NCBI GenBank assembly: GCA_946885845.1
Contig: CAMPHJ010000014.1
Coordinates: 1 to 49,140 of the forward strand
Source of the DNA: an uncultured Sphingobium sp.
GTDB taxonomy: Bacteria; Pseudomonadota; Alphaproteobacteria; Sphingomonadales; Sphingomonadaceae
Direction of reading: 5' to 3'
DNA length: 49,140 nt
Below the pieces are notes generated by a model. That model was not told where the DNA came from, did not search any database, and worked only from the letters and a program-made list of their open reading frames with translations. The position numbers and the translations under genes were made by a program. Positions 6,443 to 14,571 of the stretch are shown here, piece after piece (position 1 is the first letter of the stretch; each line of letters begins with the position of its first letter).

Positions 6443-8029
6443 ATGTCCTTTGTGGGGCCGATACAATCCGGCAAGCGCTACCTTCTCTGCGCCACGGCAA
6501 TTCCGCTTTTCCTTCTGTCCGCATGCGCTGATGGCGTGGGCTTCGATATTGGAGCCGGCGGCGGGCAGAACCCATCCGGTCCATCCGGCCCTTCAGGCCC
6601 GACCGGCCCAGGCGGTCCCACCGATCCGGGTGGTCCAACGGGTCCCGGAGGTCCAACTGGTCCTGGCGGTCCCACTGGTCCTGGCGGTCCCACTGGCCCC
6701 GGAGGTCCGACTGGTCCGGGCGGTCCCACTGGTCCCGGAGGTCCAACTGGTCCGGGCGGTCCGACTGGTCCTGGCGGTCCAACCGGCCCCGGCGGTCCGA
6801 CTGGTCCTGGCGGTCCAACCGGCCCCGGCGGTCCCACCGGTCCCGGAGGTCCCACCGGCCCCGGCGGTCCCACCGGTCCCGGAGGTCCCACCGGCCCCGC
6901 CTTGAGCGGTCCCCTGATCGGCGCCGTGGTGGGTGATCAGGCCATCGGCGGGCCCAGCGGCCCCGGCACAGTGATCGGCGTCAACATCCTGCCCGGTCAA
7001 ACATCGTCGACAGGCACGCTCGCCACCGTTGGTCTGCTGACCGGTGACGGGACCGTGGCTGAAATCGCCCTGCCCACGACGCCGCAGGCGGTCCAGCAGG
7101 GTCTGGCCCCTGTCGGCGCGCTGACCGGCGTCCTGCTGGGGGATCAGGTGGGCGGCACCGTTACACAGCTGACGAATGGCCTGTCGCCCGTCGTGGCAAC
7201 GGTGACTTCGGTGGTCGATCAGGCCGCCACTCCCTTGCTTGGCACCGTGAACGGCGTACTGGCTCCGGTCCTGTCCCCGCTGGTTGGCGGCAATGGTGCA
7301 CTGGCCCCGGTAACCAATCTGGTGGAAGGGGCCGTGGGCACGCTTAACGGGCCGCTAGGCGGTGGGACTACGCCCGGCTCCCCCATCACGGGACCGCTGG
7401 TATCTACCAATATCGGCGGCAATGTGCTGGGCGGCGCTTCGACCACGGACAGCGTGATCGGCGTCAACCTGCTGCCCTCCACGGCGCCGTCGGCGCAGGG
7501 ACAGTTGCTGACCGCCGATGTGCTGACATCCGGCAAGATCGTCGATGTCGCAGTGCCGACAACGGCCGCCGGAGTAGAGGCGGGCCTGAAGCCGGTCGGC
7601 AATCTTGTGGGCACGCTGCTGGGTCCACAGGCGGGGGGAGCCGTGGATCAACTGTCCACGACCGTTGCTCCGATCGCGGCAACGGCGACGGCTGCCGTGG
7701 ACAGCGTGCTCTCGCCAGTGCTGGACACGGTAAACGGTCTGGCGCCCACGTTGCCCGGCGGATCGGGGGGAGGCGCAGCTTCGCCACTGGCGCCTGTAAC
7801 CGGTGTCGTGGGTGGCCTTTTGGGGTCCGCAGCGGGCGGCAGTGGGACTCCGACGGCACCGCTGACCGGCGTAATCGGCTCTGTGCTGAACCCGCAAGGG
7901 TCAACCGGTGGCCTGCTTGCACCGGTCACGGGGGTGATCGGCGGCGTCCTGGCTCCCACCGCCCCAACCGGCGGCGGCAGCCCCGCCGCACCTGTGACCG
8001 GTCTGCTCGGCGGCTTGCTGGGCCGGTGA
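6443..8029 (+). CDS. collagen-like triple-helix lipoprotein
   Basis: The protein has 528 residues. ATG 6443 has GGGAG seven bases upstream and gives a lipoprotein signal peptide ending in the lipobox Leu-Ser-Ala-Cys (Cys29; Ala at +2 suggests the outer membrane). Residues 46-153 are 36 Gly-X-Y triplets: two GPS, then 17 pairs of GPT plus GPG, with one interruption (DPG) and a final GPA. X is always Pro. Then come two related domains of about 100 residues ('VIGVNILPG... [10 protein letters not shown]' and 'VIGVNLLPS... DTVNGLAPT') and a Gly/Pro tail with four '[10 protein letters not shown]'-like repeats. Bacterial collagens with GPT repeats, such as Bacillus BclA, are surface filaments or adhesins. 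The oxygenase upstream could modify the repeat. A surface or biofilm role is inferred. Confidence 0.85.
   Translation: MSFVGPIQSGKRYLLCATAIPLFLLSACADGVGFDIGAGGGQNPSGPSGPSGPTGPGGPTDPGGPTGPGGPTGPGGPTGPGGPTGPGGPTGPGGPTGPGGPTGPGGPTGPGGPTGPGGPTGPGGPTGPGGPTGPGGPTGPGGPTGPGGPTGPALSGPLIGAVVGDQAIGGPSGPGTVIGVNILPGQTSSTGTLATVGLLTGDGTVAEIALPTTPQAVQQGLAPVGALTGVLLGDQVGGTVTQLTNGLSPVVATVTSVVDQAATPLLGTVNGVLAPVLSPLVGGNGALAPVTNLVEGAVGTLNGPLGGGTTPGSPITGPLVSTNIGGNVLGGASTTDSVIGVNLLPSTAPSAQGQLLTADVLTSGKIVDVAVPTTAAGVEAGLKPVGNLVGTLLGPQAGGAVDQLSTTVAPIAATATAAVDSVLSPVLDTVNGLAPTLPGGSGGGAASPLAPVTGVVGGLLGSAAGGSGTPTAPLTGVIGSVLNPQGSTGGLLAPVTGVIGGVLAPTAPTGGGSPAAPVTGLLGGLLGR
6578..6901 (+). repeat. 18-bp minisatellite encoding Gly-Pro-Thr-Gly-Pro-Gly
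   Basis: In-frame tandem array: two GPS triplets and then 17 units of 18 bp with synonymous third-base variation (GGT/GGC/GGA, CCC/CCG/CCT, ACT/ACC). The unit length is a multiple of three, so slippage would change collagen length without frameshift. Length variation between strains is expected. Confidence 0.9.
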
Positions 8030-8084
8030 TGAGGGCGCGCGCGGCCTTGCCCCACAGAGTCGCGCGCGCTTTCCCAGCCTCCTT

Positions 8085-8104
8085 GGTCCCCCAGGTCGGG
8101 GACC
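8085..8104 (+). terminator. GC-rich stem-loop between the collagen-like and EAL genes
   Basis: GGTCCCC (8085-8091), loop CAGGTC, GGGGACC (8098-8104) form a perfect 7-bp stem, with CCTCC and GGAGG further out extending it. It is 55 bases past the collagen stop. No T-run follows, so it would be a factor-assisted terminator or mRNA 3'-end protector. Confidence 0.5.
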
Positions 8105-8199
8105 GGGGGCGGGGCGAGGAGGCGGCCGGGCGCGCCGTCTCCTCAAACCCTCTGCCATCCAGACGGAAAAATCACACCATCATCGGGAAAGGAACCGCC

Positions 8200-9492
8200 T
8201 TGAATATCATGGCGACACGCAGGGCCGACCTATTGGTGGTCGTCCGCCTGAACAATCATTTGCCGATTGAAATCCTGTTTGGCGACGATGCAGCGAAGAG
8301 CGCGATGGAGCATCTGCGCCGGTTGGCCGAACGGCATTTTGGACGATCGACCCTGTGCCGGATTCATCGAGACCATGTGGAATTGATCGTCCAGCATGTG
8401 CCGATGCGGTGCCTGCCTGGCGGACAGTTGGCTGAAACATTGTGCGCCGCCTTGTCAGATGATCCGTTCCGCTGGGGTGAAGAGGACATATTATTGTCAG
8501 TGTCGGCAGGCTGGGCCACCGTCGATTACGAAGCCGACGTACCGCTGGACGGCCCGCACATGGGTGCGGCCCGCGCCCGGTTAATGCACTCCTGCCTGTC
8601 CAGCCCACCGTTCATCGCCCCATCGGACGAAGGCGCCATCCAGTACCGAAAGGACATGCGAGCAGCCGCGAAGCTGATGCGGCTGGCGCGGCGCGGATCT
8701 GCCTTCTTCACCTGGCGGCCCGTGGCCCAACCGGACGATCCGGGCGTCATTCTCTATTATGAAGCGCTGTTGCAGCGCGTGGGCCACATGGGCGAACAGA
8801 TTGACTGCGCGGACGGCTATGCGGCGCTGGATCGTTTAGGCATGGCGCATCTGCTGGACCGGCGGTTGCTGGCCGATGTTCTGGACGAGCTGGAAAATGA
8901 CCCCACCGCCTGCCTCAGCATCGCGATGTCCAGCCAAAGCCTGTCGCTGAACCTGCATGGGGAAGGGGCCGGGTGGAATGACGCCATCGACCGGCTGAAG
9001 CGCGACCCCGCTATGGCGCGCAGGCTGGTGATCGAAATCGCCGATAATGGCGGCATGCCCCATTTTCGTGACGCGCTGAGCTTTGTCCGCACCCTGCGCG
9101 GACTGGGCGTGCGCATTGCCATCGCTCATTTTGGATCGGGGCAGGCGTCGATTGCCGAGTTGACGGCGCTGTCGCCCGACGCGGTAAAGTTGGACAGCGC
9201 CTTCATGCGCACCGCCTATCGGTCGGAACGCAACCGCCTGCGCGTGGGCCATCTGATCGGGCTGGCGAGGACCATGAGCCGGATCGTCATTCTGGACGGC
9301 GTCGAATCGCCCTGGCACCTGCACCTCGCCAGGGAAGAAGGTGCGGACTGGATCGCCGGGTCTCATCTGGGCAGGCCCAGCCTGCGGCGGGGATGGCTGA
9401 ACGCTCATTATGGCGACAGCGTCGCGGGCCTCGCCGCGTTCAATGGCGCATTCCGACCGATGGGCGGCGGCGAATTGCGATTGACGAATTGA
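8200..9492 (+). CDS. degenerate GGDEF-EAL protein, probable non-catalytic c-di-GMP effector
   Basis: The protein has 430 residues. TTG 8200 is chosen because AAAGGA ends 6 bases before it; ATG 8209 is the alternative. Residues 10-150 are a worn GGDEF fold: the signature loop reads 'RIHRDHVELI', so it cannot make c-di-GMP. Residues 160-420 are an EAL domain that keeps 'YYEALL' (188-190), Glu in 'VIEIAD', and Lys330/Asp332 in 'VKLDSAFM'. The metal-binding Asp-Asp of DDFGTG is 'AHFGSG' (309-314), and the Asn of the N-L-S motif is also lost. It is therefore most likely a c-di-GMP-binding or purely structural regulator rather than a phosphodiesterase. No membrane helix. It sits inside the surface-protein cluster, consistent with control of adhesion. 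Confidence 0.8.
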   Translation: MNIMATRRADLLVVVRLNNHLPIEILFGDDAAKSAMEHLRRLAERHFGRSTLCRIHRDHVELIVQHVPMRCLPGGQLAETLCAALSDDPFRWGEEDILLSVSAGWATVDYEADVPLDGPHMGAARARLMHSCLSSPPFIAPSDEGAIQYRKDMRAAAKLMRLARRGSAFFTWRPVAQPDDPGVILYYEALLQRVGHMGEQIDCADGYAALDRLGMAHLLDRRLLADVLDELENDPTACLSIAMSSQSLSLNLHGEGAGWNDAIDRLKRDPAMARRLVIEIADNGGMPHFRDALSFVRTLRGLGVRIAIAHFGSGQASIAELTALSPDAVKLDSAFMRTAYRSERNRLRVGHLIGLARTMSRIVILDGVESPWHLHLAREEGADWIAGSHLGRPSLRRGWLNAHYGDSVAGLAAFNGAFRPMGGGELRLTN

Positions 9493-9515
9493 TCATCGGC
9501 ACTCCGGCGCACGAA

Positions 9516-9529
9516 TTGCGTGCGCGCAA
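9516..9529. promoter_or_regulatory. palindromic motif TTGCGTGCGCGCAA, copy 2
   Basis: Matches TTGCG-N4-CGCAA, 26 bases upstream of the TTG start at 9556 and 23 bases after the EAL stop. Adjacent AATT and AATTC bases extend the dyad slightly. See copies at 5520, 11902 and 21607. Confidence 0.55.
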
Positions 9530-9555
9530 ATTCATCAAAATGAAGGGGCTATAAA

Positions 9556-10788
9556 TTGGCGAATATTCAATCCGGCTTGCCGAAAATGGCCTTGCGCGCC
9601 GCGATTGTGGGCGCACTCGCGCTCTCGACGGGGTTTGCGACGGCGGCTCAGGCTGCGCCCTATGGCCCATATGCCGTGACCAATGGTCAGGCCGCGGTTG
9701 CCGCCGCGCTGGACAGCAGCGCCCCGGCGGCTGGCAGCGATCGCGCCGCCATGTTGGCGAGCATCGACGCCTTGCCATCCACCGGCGAACGCGCGGACGC
9801 TTTGGGCCAGTTGACGGCGCGCAGCTATACGTTGCTGCCCCGCCTGTCGATACAGTCGATGGACGCCGCCGACCGCGAAATTCGCCATTATCTGACCGAA
9901 CGGCGCAGCATCGCGCTGGATGCGGCAGGGGACGTGCCGGACAGCGGCGACCGCACCATCCACATGATGCTGACCGGCGGGCTTCGGCAGGCGAAATATG
10001 ACGGACGGACCGACCGGCCAGAGGCACGGACGGACAGCCGCTCGATCCGCTTCGCCATCGATATCAGCCCTGTCCCGAACCTGATCGTCGGCGCGACGCT
10101 GGGCATTGACGGCATCGACGCCCGGCTTGACCCGGATCAACGGCCCCGCATCACGTCCTTCAACAGCCAGATCGGTCCCTATGCCAGTTACCAGAATGGC
10201 AAATTCTACGTCGATGCGACCGCAAACTATAATTTCTCGGAATTCAAACTGCGGCGTCAGGTCACATGGAACGGCTTTTCGGATCGATTGACGGCGGCGG
10301 CGGACGGCGACGGTGTCGGCGCCAGCGTCGAAGCGGGCGCAATGCTGAAATCCGGCGCGGTGCGGGTGCAGCCCTTCGCCGGGTTGCACTATCGCCATGC
10401 GGATATCGGCGGGTTTCGGGAAGGCGGCGGCGCTGCGGCTCTGGAAGTCGCGAACTATCGCACCCGGTCACTCCGCTCGACCCTGGGCGCGCGGGCTTCG
10501 GCGACGATTGAAAAGGGCGACTGGGCGATCCGCCCCACGGTCGAAGCACAATGGCGGCGCGAACTGCGTGCGCAACCCGACAGCCGGATCGAAGCGCGCT
10601 TCGCAACGCGGGACCTGCCCGTCTTCTCCCTTCGCCCCGCGGGGCTGGCCCGCGACGAAGCGCTGCTAAGCGCAGCCGTCACCGCGACCCACAACAGCCG
10701 CACGACCGTCCGCCTCGGCTATAGCGGCGACTATGCCGCCGATCATCGCGTCCATGCCGCGATCCTGTCGATCAGCCGCCGCTTCTGA
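9556..10788 (+). CDS. secreted beta-barrel protein, autotransporter-barrel-like
   Basis: The protein has 410 residues. Translation most likely starts at TTG 9556, with AAGGGG seven bases upstream. A signal peptide (ALRAAIVGALALSTGFATAAQA) is followed by a short helical passenger-like stretch (to about residue 110). Then comes a beta-rich domain of about 280 residues with alternating strands ('LIVGATLGIDGIDARL', 'KFYVDATANYNFSEFKLRR', 'VRVQPFAGLHYRHADIGGF') ending in 'ILSISRRF', a terminal Phe typical of outer-membrane barrels. It resembles the autotransporter barrel family, but the passenger is very short. Probable outer-membrane location. It lies between the EAL gene and parB, behind a palindromic motif. 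Confidence 0.75.
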   Translation: MANIQSGLPKMALRAAIVGALALSTGFATAAQAAPYGPYAVTNGQAAVAAALDSSAPAAGSDRAAMLASIDALPSTGERADALGQLTARSYTLLPRLSIQSMDAADREIRHYLTERRSIALDAAGDVPDSGDRTIHMMLTGGLRQAKYDGRTDRPEARTDSRSIRFAIDISPVPNLIVGATLGIDGIDARLDPDQRPRITSFNSQIGPYASYQNGKFYVDATANYNFSEFKLRRQVTWNGFSDRLTAAADGDGVGASVEAGAMLKSGAVRVQPFAGLHYRHADIGGFREGGGAAALEVANYRTRSLRSTLGARASATIEKGDWAIRPTVEAQWRRELRAQPDSRIEARFATRDLPVFSLRPAGLARDEALLSAAVTATHNSRTTVRLGYSGDYAADHRVHAAILSISRRF

Positions 10789-10900
10789 CGCTGACGCGCA
10801 ACGGCATTTTGCGTATTTGCACCGAAGCGAACCCAGTTGGGCGAGCGGCAGGCTGAATGAAGCGCTATGCAACCAGGGTTGATTATCTGAACGGGACCCC

Positions 10901-11887
10901 ATGATGGCAGGCTTCATCCGCGACATATTGACGACGCTATCCTATGACTCCGGTCGCACTGGGCCGGACCAGCAGGCCGCGATAACACGCCTGGACGATC
11001 GGTTGACCAGCTTCACCGACAATGCGGCGCACGCCCGCACGCCGTTGCTGCTGCGCGCGGCGGATTGTGCGGTGTGGGACGGCAATCCCCGTGACCAGCC
11101 TGCGCTCAACGCCGAAAGCTGCCGGTCGTTGATCGAATCCATCGCGACGGAGGGGGGCAACCGCATCCCCGCGCTCGTCCGGCTCACGCCCTCCGGCGCG
11201 GACCTGCCCTATCAGCTTCTGGTCGGCAGCCGACGGCGTTTCGCCATAAACTGGCTCAACCATAATGGACGGCCCGAATTGCGATTGAGCGCCTTGATCG
11301 TGGACATGTCGGATGAAGAAGCGTTCCGGCTCGCCGACATTGAAAATCGCGAACGCGCCGACATTTGCGAACTGGACCGCGCGCGCAGCTATCAAGGTGC
11401 GGTCGACCGCTTCTATGGCGGCGTGCAGTCGCGCATGGCCGAAGCGCTGGGCCTGTCCAACAGCCAGCTGAGCCGACTGCTCGCCCTGGCCCAATTGCCG
11501 CAGGAAGTCGTCGACGCATTCGCCACCCGCGCGGAACTCAAGGTCCGTTACTCCGAACTGCTCACCCCTCTGTTGCGGCGACCGCAGCAGCGCGCGGAAA
11601 TGATCGCGGAGGCAAAGCGGATCGGCGCTCAACAGCAGGCGTTTGCGGCACAGGGCGAACGGATGATCCCGTCCGCCACGGTATTGGCGCGCCTTCGGGA
11701 AGCCGTCGCGCCGCGCCCCCGCGACGAAACGCGTGAAATGCCGATCATGCTGGCGGGCGATCGGATCGGCAGGGTGCGGGCGGGTAAGAGCGGCGGCCTG
11801 GCCGTCGACCTCCAGATCGCGGATGATGCCGACCTCGACGGACTGCTGGCGGGCCTGCGCACCGCACTTCTCGCCGCCCGATCCTGA
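10901..11887 (+). CDS. orphan ParB/Spo0J-like DNA-binding protein
   Basis: The protein has 328 residues. It carries the ParB N-terminal CTP-binding boxes: 'LLVGSRRRFA' (109-115, like GERRxRA) and 'IENRERADICELDRARSY' (148-164, like ENxQRxDLxPxExAxxY). A helix-turn-helix follows at about 178-200 ('MAEALGLSNSQLSRLLALAQLP'). The C-terminal part is a variable dimerisation region. Family members load as clamps at a short palindrome (parS, 14-16 bp), and some relatives act as transcription regulators. No parA partner is beside it, and the palindromic motif TTGCG-N4-CGCAA recurs around it. Gene position between surface-protein genes and the Tad operon suggests regulation rather than chromosome segregation; that is inference. 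ATG 10901 and 10904 are both possible. Confidence 0.85.
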   Translation: MMAGFIRDILTTLSYDSGRTGPDQQAAITRLDDRLTSFTDNAAHARTPLLLRAADCAVWDGNPRDQPALNAESCRSLIESIATEGGNRIPALVRLTPSGADLPYQLLVGSRRRFAINWLNHNGRPELRLSALIVDMSDEEAFRLADIENRERADICELDRARSYQGAVDRFYGGVQSRMAEALGLSNSQLSRLLALAQLPQEVVDAFATRAELKVRYSELLTPLLRRPQQRAEMIAEAKRIGAQQQAFAAQGERMIPSATVLARLREAVAPRPRDETREMPIMLAGDRIGRVRAGKSGGLAVDLQIADDADLDGLLAGLRTALLAARS

Positions 11888-11901
11888 AAAATCGCCCCAT
11901 T

Positions 11902-11915
11902 TTGCGCATACGCAA
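11902..11915. promoter_or_regulatory. palindromic motif TTGCGCATACGCAA, copy 3
   Basis: Matches TTGCG-N4-CGCAA in the 36-base gap between the convergent stops of parB and tadE. It is not in a promoter position here, which fits a ParB-type loading site or a bidirectional boundary better than a simple operator. Confidence 0.5.
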
Positions 11916-11923
11916 CGGGCCAG

Positions 11924-12349
11924 TCAGTAGCTTCCGTTCGTCACGACGACCGTCGCGTCCAGCACGGTCGATGGCATGGGGACAAACGCCGCGTAGCGCA
12001 GCAGCGTCGATCCGCTCATGTCATAGCTGACGCTGACCCTGAACATCCCGGTGCCATCCGCGCCTGCGTCGATCTGCGGCGCTGAACCCGACGACAGCAG
12101 CGCGCCATAGCCGTCGATCACCGCCTGCGCCCGGTCGCGGGCCAGCGCCGTGCGTTCGACGGTCGACATCCCCGCCATCGCCGCGCGCGCCCCTTCGGCT
12201 GCGGCGTGACGCACGCCCATCAGCGCGGAAAACCAGAAGGAATAGATGATGATCGCAAAGACGAGCATCAGCAGCGCTGGAGCGATCAAGGCGAACTCCA
12301 GCGCTGCCATGCCTTTGTCGCAGGCCAGCATCCGGCGCAAATGCTTCAT
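11924..12349 (-). CDS. tadE: TadE-like minor pseudopilin
   Basis: The protein has 141 residues. The N-terminus 'DKGMAALEFALIAPALLMLVFAIIIYSF' shows the TadE pseudopilin layout: Gly cleavage site, Glu at +5, then a long hydrophobic helix. TadE proteins are processed by the prepilin peptidase and join the Flp pilus assembly. It is the last gene of the Tad operon, eight bases after flp, and convergent with parB. Confidence 0.85.
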   Translation of the reverse strand: MKHLRRMLACDKGMAALEFALIAPALLMLVFAIIIYSFWFSALMGVRHAAAEGARAAMAGMSTVERTALARDRAQAVIDGYGALLSSGSAPQIDAGADGTGMFRVSVSYDMSGSTLLRYAAFVPMPSTVLDATVVVTNGSY

Positions 12350-12357
12350 GCCGACGA

Positions 12358-12534
12358 TCAGTTCACTTCGTTGAACAGCGCGGTGAACGCGCCCGTAAGC
12401 TCACCTTCAAAGCTAGTGCCCACGGCCCCGATCGCGGCAACGACAACGGCGCCCAGCACGGCATATTCCACCGCCGTCAGGCCCTTCTGGTCGCGCGCTA
12501 GGCGCTTCATGAAATTGCGGGCTTTGTCGATCAT
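12358..12534 (-). CDS. flp: Flp-type major pilin
   Basis: The protein has 58 residues from ATG 12534, with AAGGA at a spacing of 7. 'DQKGLTAVEYAVLGAVVVAAIGAVGTSF' is the type IVb Flp signature: cleavage after Gly, Glu +5 and Tyr +6, then a hydrophobic helix that forms the pilus core. The short C-terminal end 'GAFTALFNEVN' is typical. It is downstream of tadG, with about 70 intervening bases that may hold an extra promoter for high pilin output. Unusually, the pilin gene is near the end of the operon, not the beginning. Confidence 0.92.
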   Translation of the reverse strand: MIDKARNFMKRLARDQKGLTAVEYAVLGAVVVAAIGAVGTSFEGELTGAFTALFNEVN

Positions 12535-12604
12535 GTCATGGTCCTTAATCCCTCCGATGACAGGATGGCGGCGCGGGGGAGGGGGCACCGCGCCGCCAAT
12601 ATCG

Positions 12605-14359
12605 CTAGACCAGCACGGGCACGCCGCATCGCGCGCCGGTGACCCACAAGGTCGCATGGCCCAATTGAATGCCCAGTGCGGCCAGCAGATTGTCGAGCAG
12701 CGGATCGACCGTGCCACCCACCAGCCCGGTGACGGGCGCGGTGATCGCGTTCAGCAACTGCGAACGGATCGCCGAAGCACTGCACAGCGGCGCGATGCAC
12801 AGGCCGATGACATTCACCTGCAACCCGTTGGACGCCGCCAGGCTGCCGACCAGGGAGGATATAAGTGTCCCCGCCTGCGACCCGTTGCCGATGCTGGCGG
12901 GCGTTGCCGGTGCACCGGGCCGACCGATGCTGCCCTGCCCCCCAGGGCCAAAGGTCAACGTCCCGCTATTCCCCATCAACGGCTGCGCCACCGCGCGCGC
13001 ATCGACGGTGATGATCCCCAGCACGCTCAATATGCGCGCGGGCGCAATGTCGCTGGCCGACAGCGGCGGCATGGGCCTGGTCATCGCATTCGCGGGCGCC
13101 TGGCCGATATAGGCGTTCACCAGTCCCGAACTGGCGATCAGGCTGACCCGCGTGTCGCGCGCCTGTTCGGCAGTATCCGGGCATTCGATCCCGCTCACGT
13201 CCGCCCGCGCCGCCGCCACGTCGATCAGGACGGGAACCGCATCGACGCCAATGCCCAGGATGGAAAGGTCAAGGCCAAGGTCCAGATTGATCCGCAGCGC
13301 GGATGTGCCGACGCTGGTTTCGCCAGCAGGCCCGAACGAAAAACGGGGCCGATCCATCGGCCCGGTCGCGATGGCGGATATGCGCACGGTGGTGCCCGAT
13401 ATGATCCGGCTGAGCGCATCCGACGCATCGATGGAACCGCCGCCCGACTGAACCGCAAAGGCCAACAGCTGATAGGCGTTGATCCCGGCGCGCAAAGCGG
13501 GCTGGTCGGCGGCTTCGCCCACCGGCATATCCTTCCACACGCCCAGGCCGAACAGGCCGGACAGCGGCACCGGGTAGCCGGCGCCAACCTGCCCCGCCAC
13601 CAGTGTCAGCGCTGCGGCGGTGTCCGCCCGGTCCGCCGCGCTCGCCGCCGCCAGCAGCAGGTCCTGCAAGTTGACGGTGCGCGCGGTCAGGTCGGCATAA
13701 GTGCCGCTTTCCCCGACCCGCGCCGCCAGCGCATCGAAAAATCCGCCCGCATCGACATCGCTTGCCATCAATGCTTCGACCTCGGCGCTGCTGAGCTGCA
13801 ACTTGACGCCCAATATCGCACCCAGCAGGTCGTTGACGCTGTTCACCAGCGCGTTGGTGACGGTCAATATGCCGGACGTGATGCCCACGCCCGCTTCGTC
13901 GATACGCGTGGCGGTAGCCGTCGCGCCCAATTCGGGGATGGGGTTGGCGCTGCCCAGAACGCGGGTTAAAAACTGGCGGCTGGGCATTCCCGTCTGGATG
14001 CGCACCGCATTCGTCCTGCCATCGCCGGGACAGCGGGCGAAGGTCGCATCGAAACGCTGGTCGGCAGGCGTCGCCGCGTCGGGGCAATAGCGCCCGACCT
14101 CGACCGACCGGAGGATGGCCGGGTCATAGCCATTGCGGCTTAACGCCTCGCCAGCCCGCGCGGTAGCATCGGCGGGGCTCATAGCGGCGGCCAGCGCAGC
14201 CGCTTCGGTCGCGGCACGCAATTCGCGATTGGCCGTATAATATAGCCCCGCGTCCAGCGCGAACCCCGTCGCGCCGACCAGCGTCGCGCCCAATGCCGCG
14301 ATCATCGGTGCAACCGCGCCGCGCCTGTCGCGCCAAAGGAAAGCGCGCAGTGGCATCAT
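12605..14359 (-). CDS. tadG: TadG-like pilus assembly protein
   Basis: The protein has 584 residues. ATG 14359 overlaps the stop of the preceding small gene (ATGATGA). The N-terminus 'RRGAVAPMIAALGATLVGATGFALDAGLYYTANRELRAATEAAALAAA' is the conserved Tad/TadG-like N-terminal domain: one membrane helix followed by an extracytoplasmic coiled segment. The large periplasmic remainder is low in recognisable domains and rich in Ala, Gly, Leu and Ser. TadG anchors or assembles the Tad machine at the envelope. It lacks an obvious von Willebrand MIDAS motif. Fifth-from-last to third-from-last position in the operon is normal. Confidence 0.8.
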   Translation of the reverse strand: MMPLRAFLWRDRRGAVAPMIAALGATLVGATGFALDAGLYYTANRELRAATEAAALAAAMSPADATARAGEALSRNGYDPAILRSVEVGRYCPDAATPADQRFDATFARCPGDGRTNAVRIQTGMPSRQFLTRVLGSANPIPELGATATATRIDEAGVGITSGILTVTNALVNSVNDLLGAILGVKLQLSSAEVEALMASDVDAGGFFDALAARVGESGTYADLTARTVNLQDLLLAAASAADRADTAAALTLVAGQVGAGYPVPLSGLFGLGVWKDMPVGEAADQPALRAGINAYQLLAFAVQSGGGSIDASDALSRIISGTTVRISAIATGPMDRPRFSFGPAGETSVGTSALRINLDLGLDLSILGIGVDAVPVLIDVAAARADVSGIECPDTAEQARDTRVSLIASSGLVNAYIGQAPANAMTRPMPPLSASDIAPARILSVLGIITVDARAVAQPLMGNSGTLTFGPGGQGSIGRPGAPATPASIGNGSQAGTLISSLVGSLAASNGLQVNVIGLCIAPLCSASAIRSQLLNAITAPVTGLVGGTVDPLLDNLLAALGIQLGHATLWVTGARCGVPVLV

Positions 14360-14571
14360 CGCCCATCGCGGCGGTCAGAGGCCGACGACTGCGGGGGACG
14401 CTGGCCGATGGATTCGATATAGCGTTGGCGGATGACCTCCGCCTCCTCGACCGACAGCCCGGCGGCCTGCTCGTCGCGTGGTGGAGAACGCAACTGCCAT
14501 TCAATCACCCGCCGCGCCTGATCGGGGACCGGCGGGACAGGCGCGGCGGCTGCGACCAGCAGAAAAAACAT
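14356..14571 (-). CDS. small exported protein in the Tad operon
   Basis: The protein has 71 residues. ATG 14571 is preceded by a strong purine-rich ribosome binding site (AAGGAAGGAAA) and overlaps the tadD stop (TGATG), while its own stop overlaps the tadG start. It begins 'MFFLLVAAAAPVPPVPDQARRVIEWQL', a short signal peptide or membrane anchor, followed by a charged region 'GLSVEEAEVIRQRYIESIGQRPP'. No family recognised. Tight coupling to tadD and tadG implies a pilus-related role. A much longer frame runs through here from upstream in the same phase, but it is antiphase with tadD and is a shadow. Confidence 0.7.
   Translation of the reverse strand: MFFLLVAAAAPVPPVPDQARRVIEWQLRSPPRDEQAAGLSVEEAEVIRQRYIESIGQRPPQSSASDRRDGR

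Noticed and set aside
6578..6901. Possible CRISPR-like array
   Set aside because: The 18-bp repeat has no unique spacers and is an in-frame coding minisatellite.
6393..7000. Antisense frames across the collagen repeat that also read like collagen (GPPGPV repeats)
   Set aside because: Gly and Pro codons (GGN/CCN) are complementary, so the opposite strand automatically reads as Gly-Pro-rich. There is no ribosome binding site, and only the plus strand gives a lipoprotein signal peptide.
12206..13969. 587-residue plus-strand frame across tadG
   Set aside because: GC-driven shadow on the opposite strand; composition is Arg/Gln/Gly-rich without domains, while the minus strand encodes tadG, flp and tadE.
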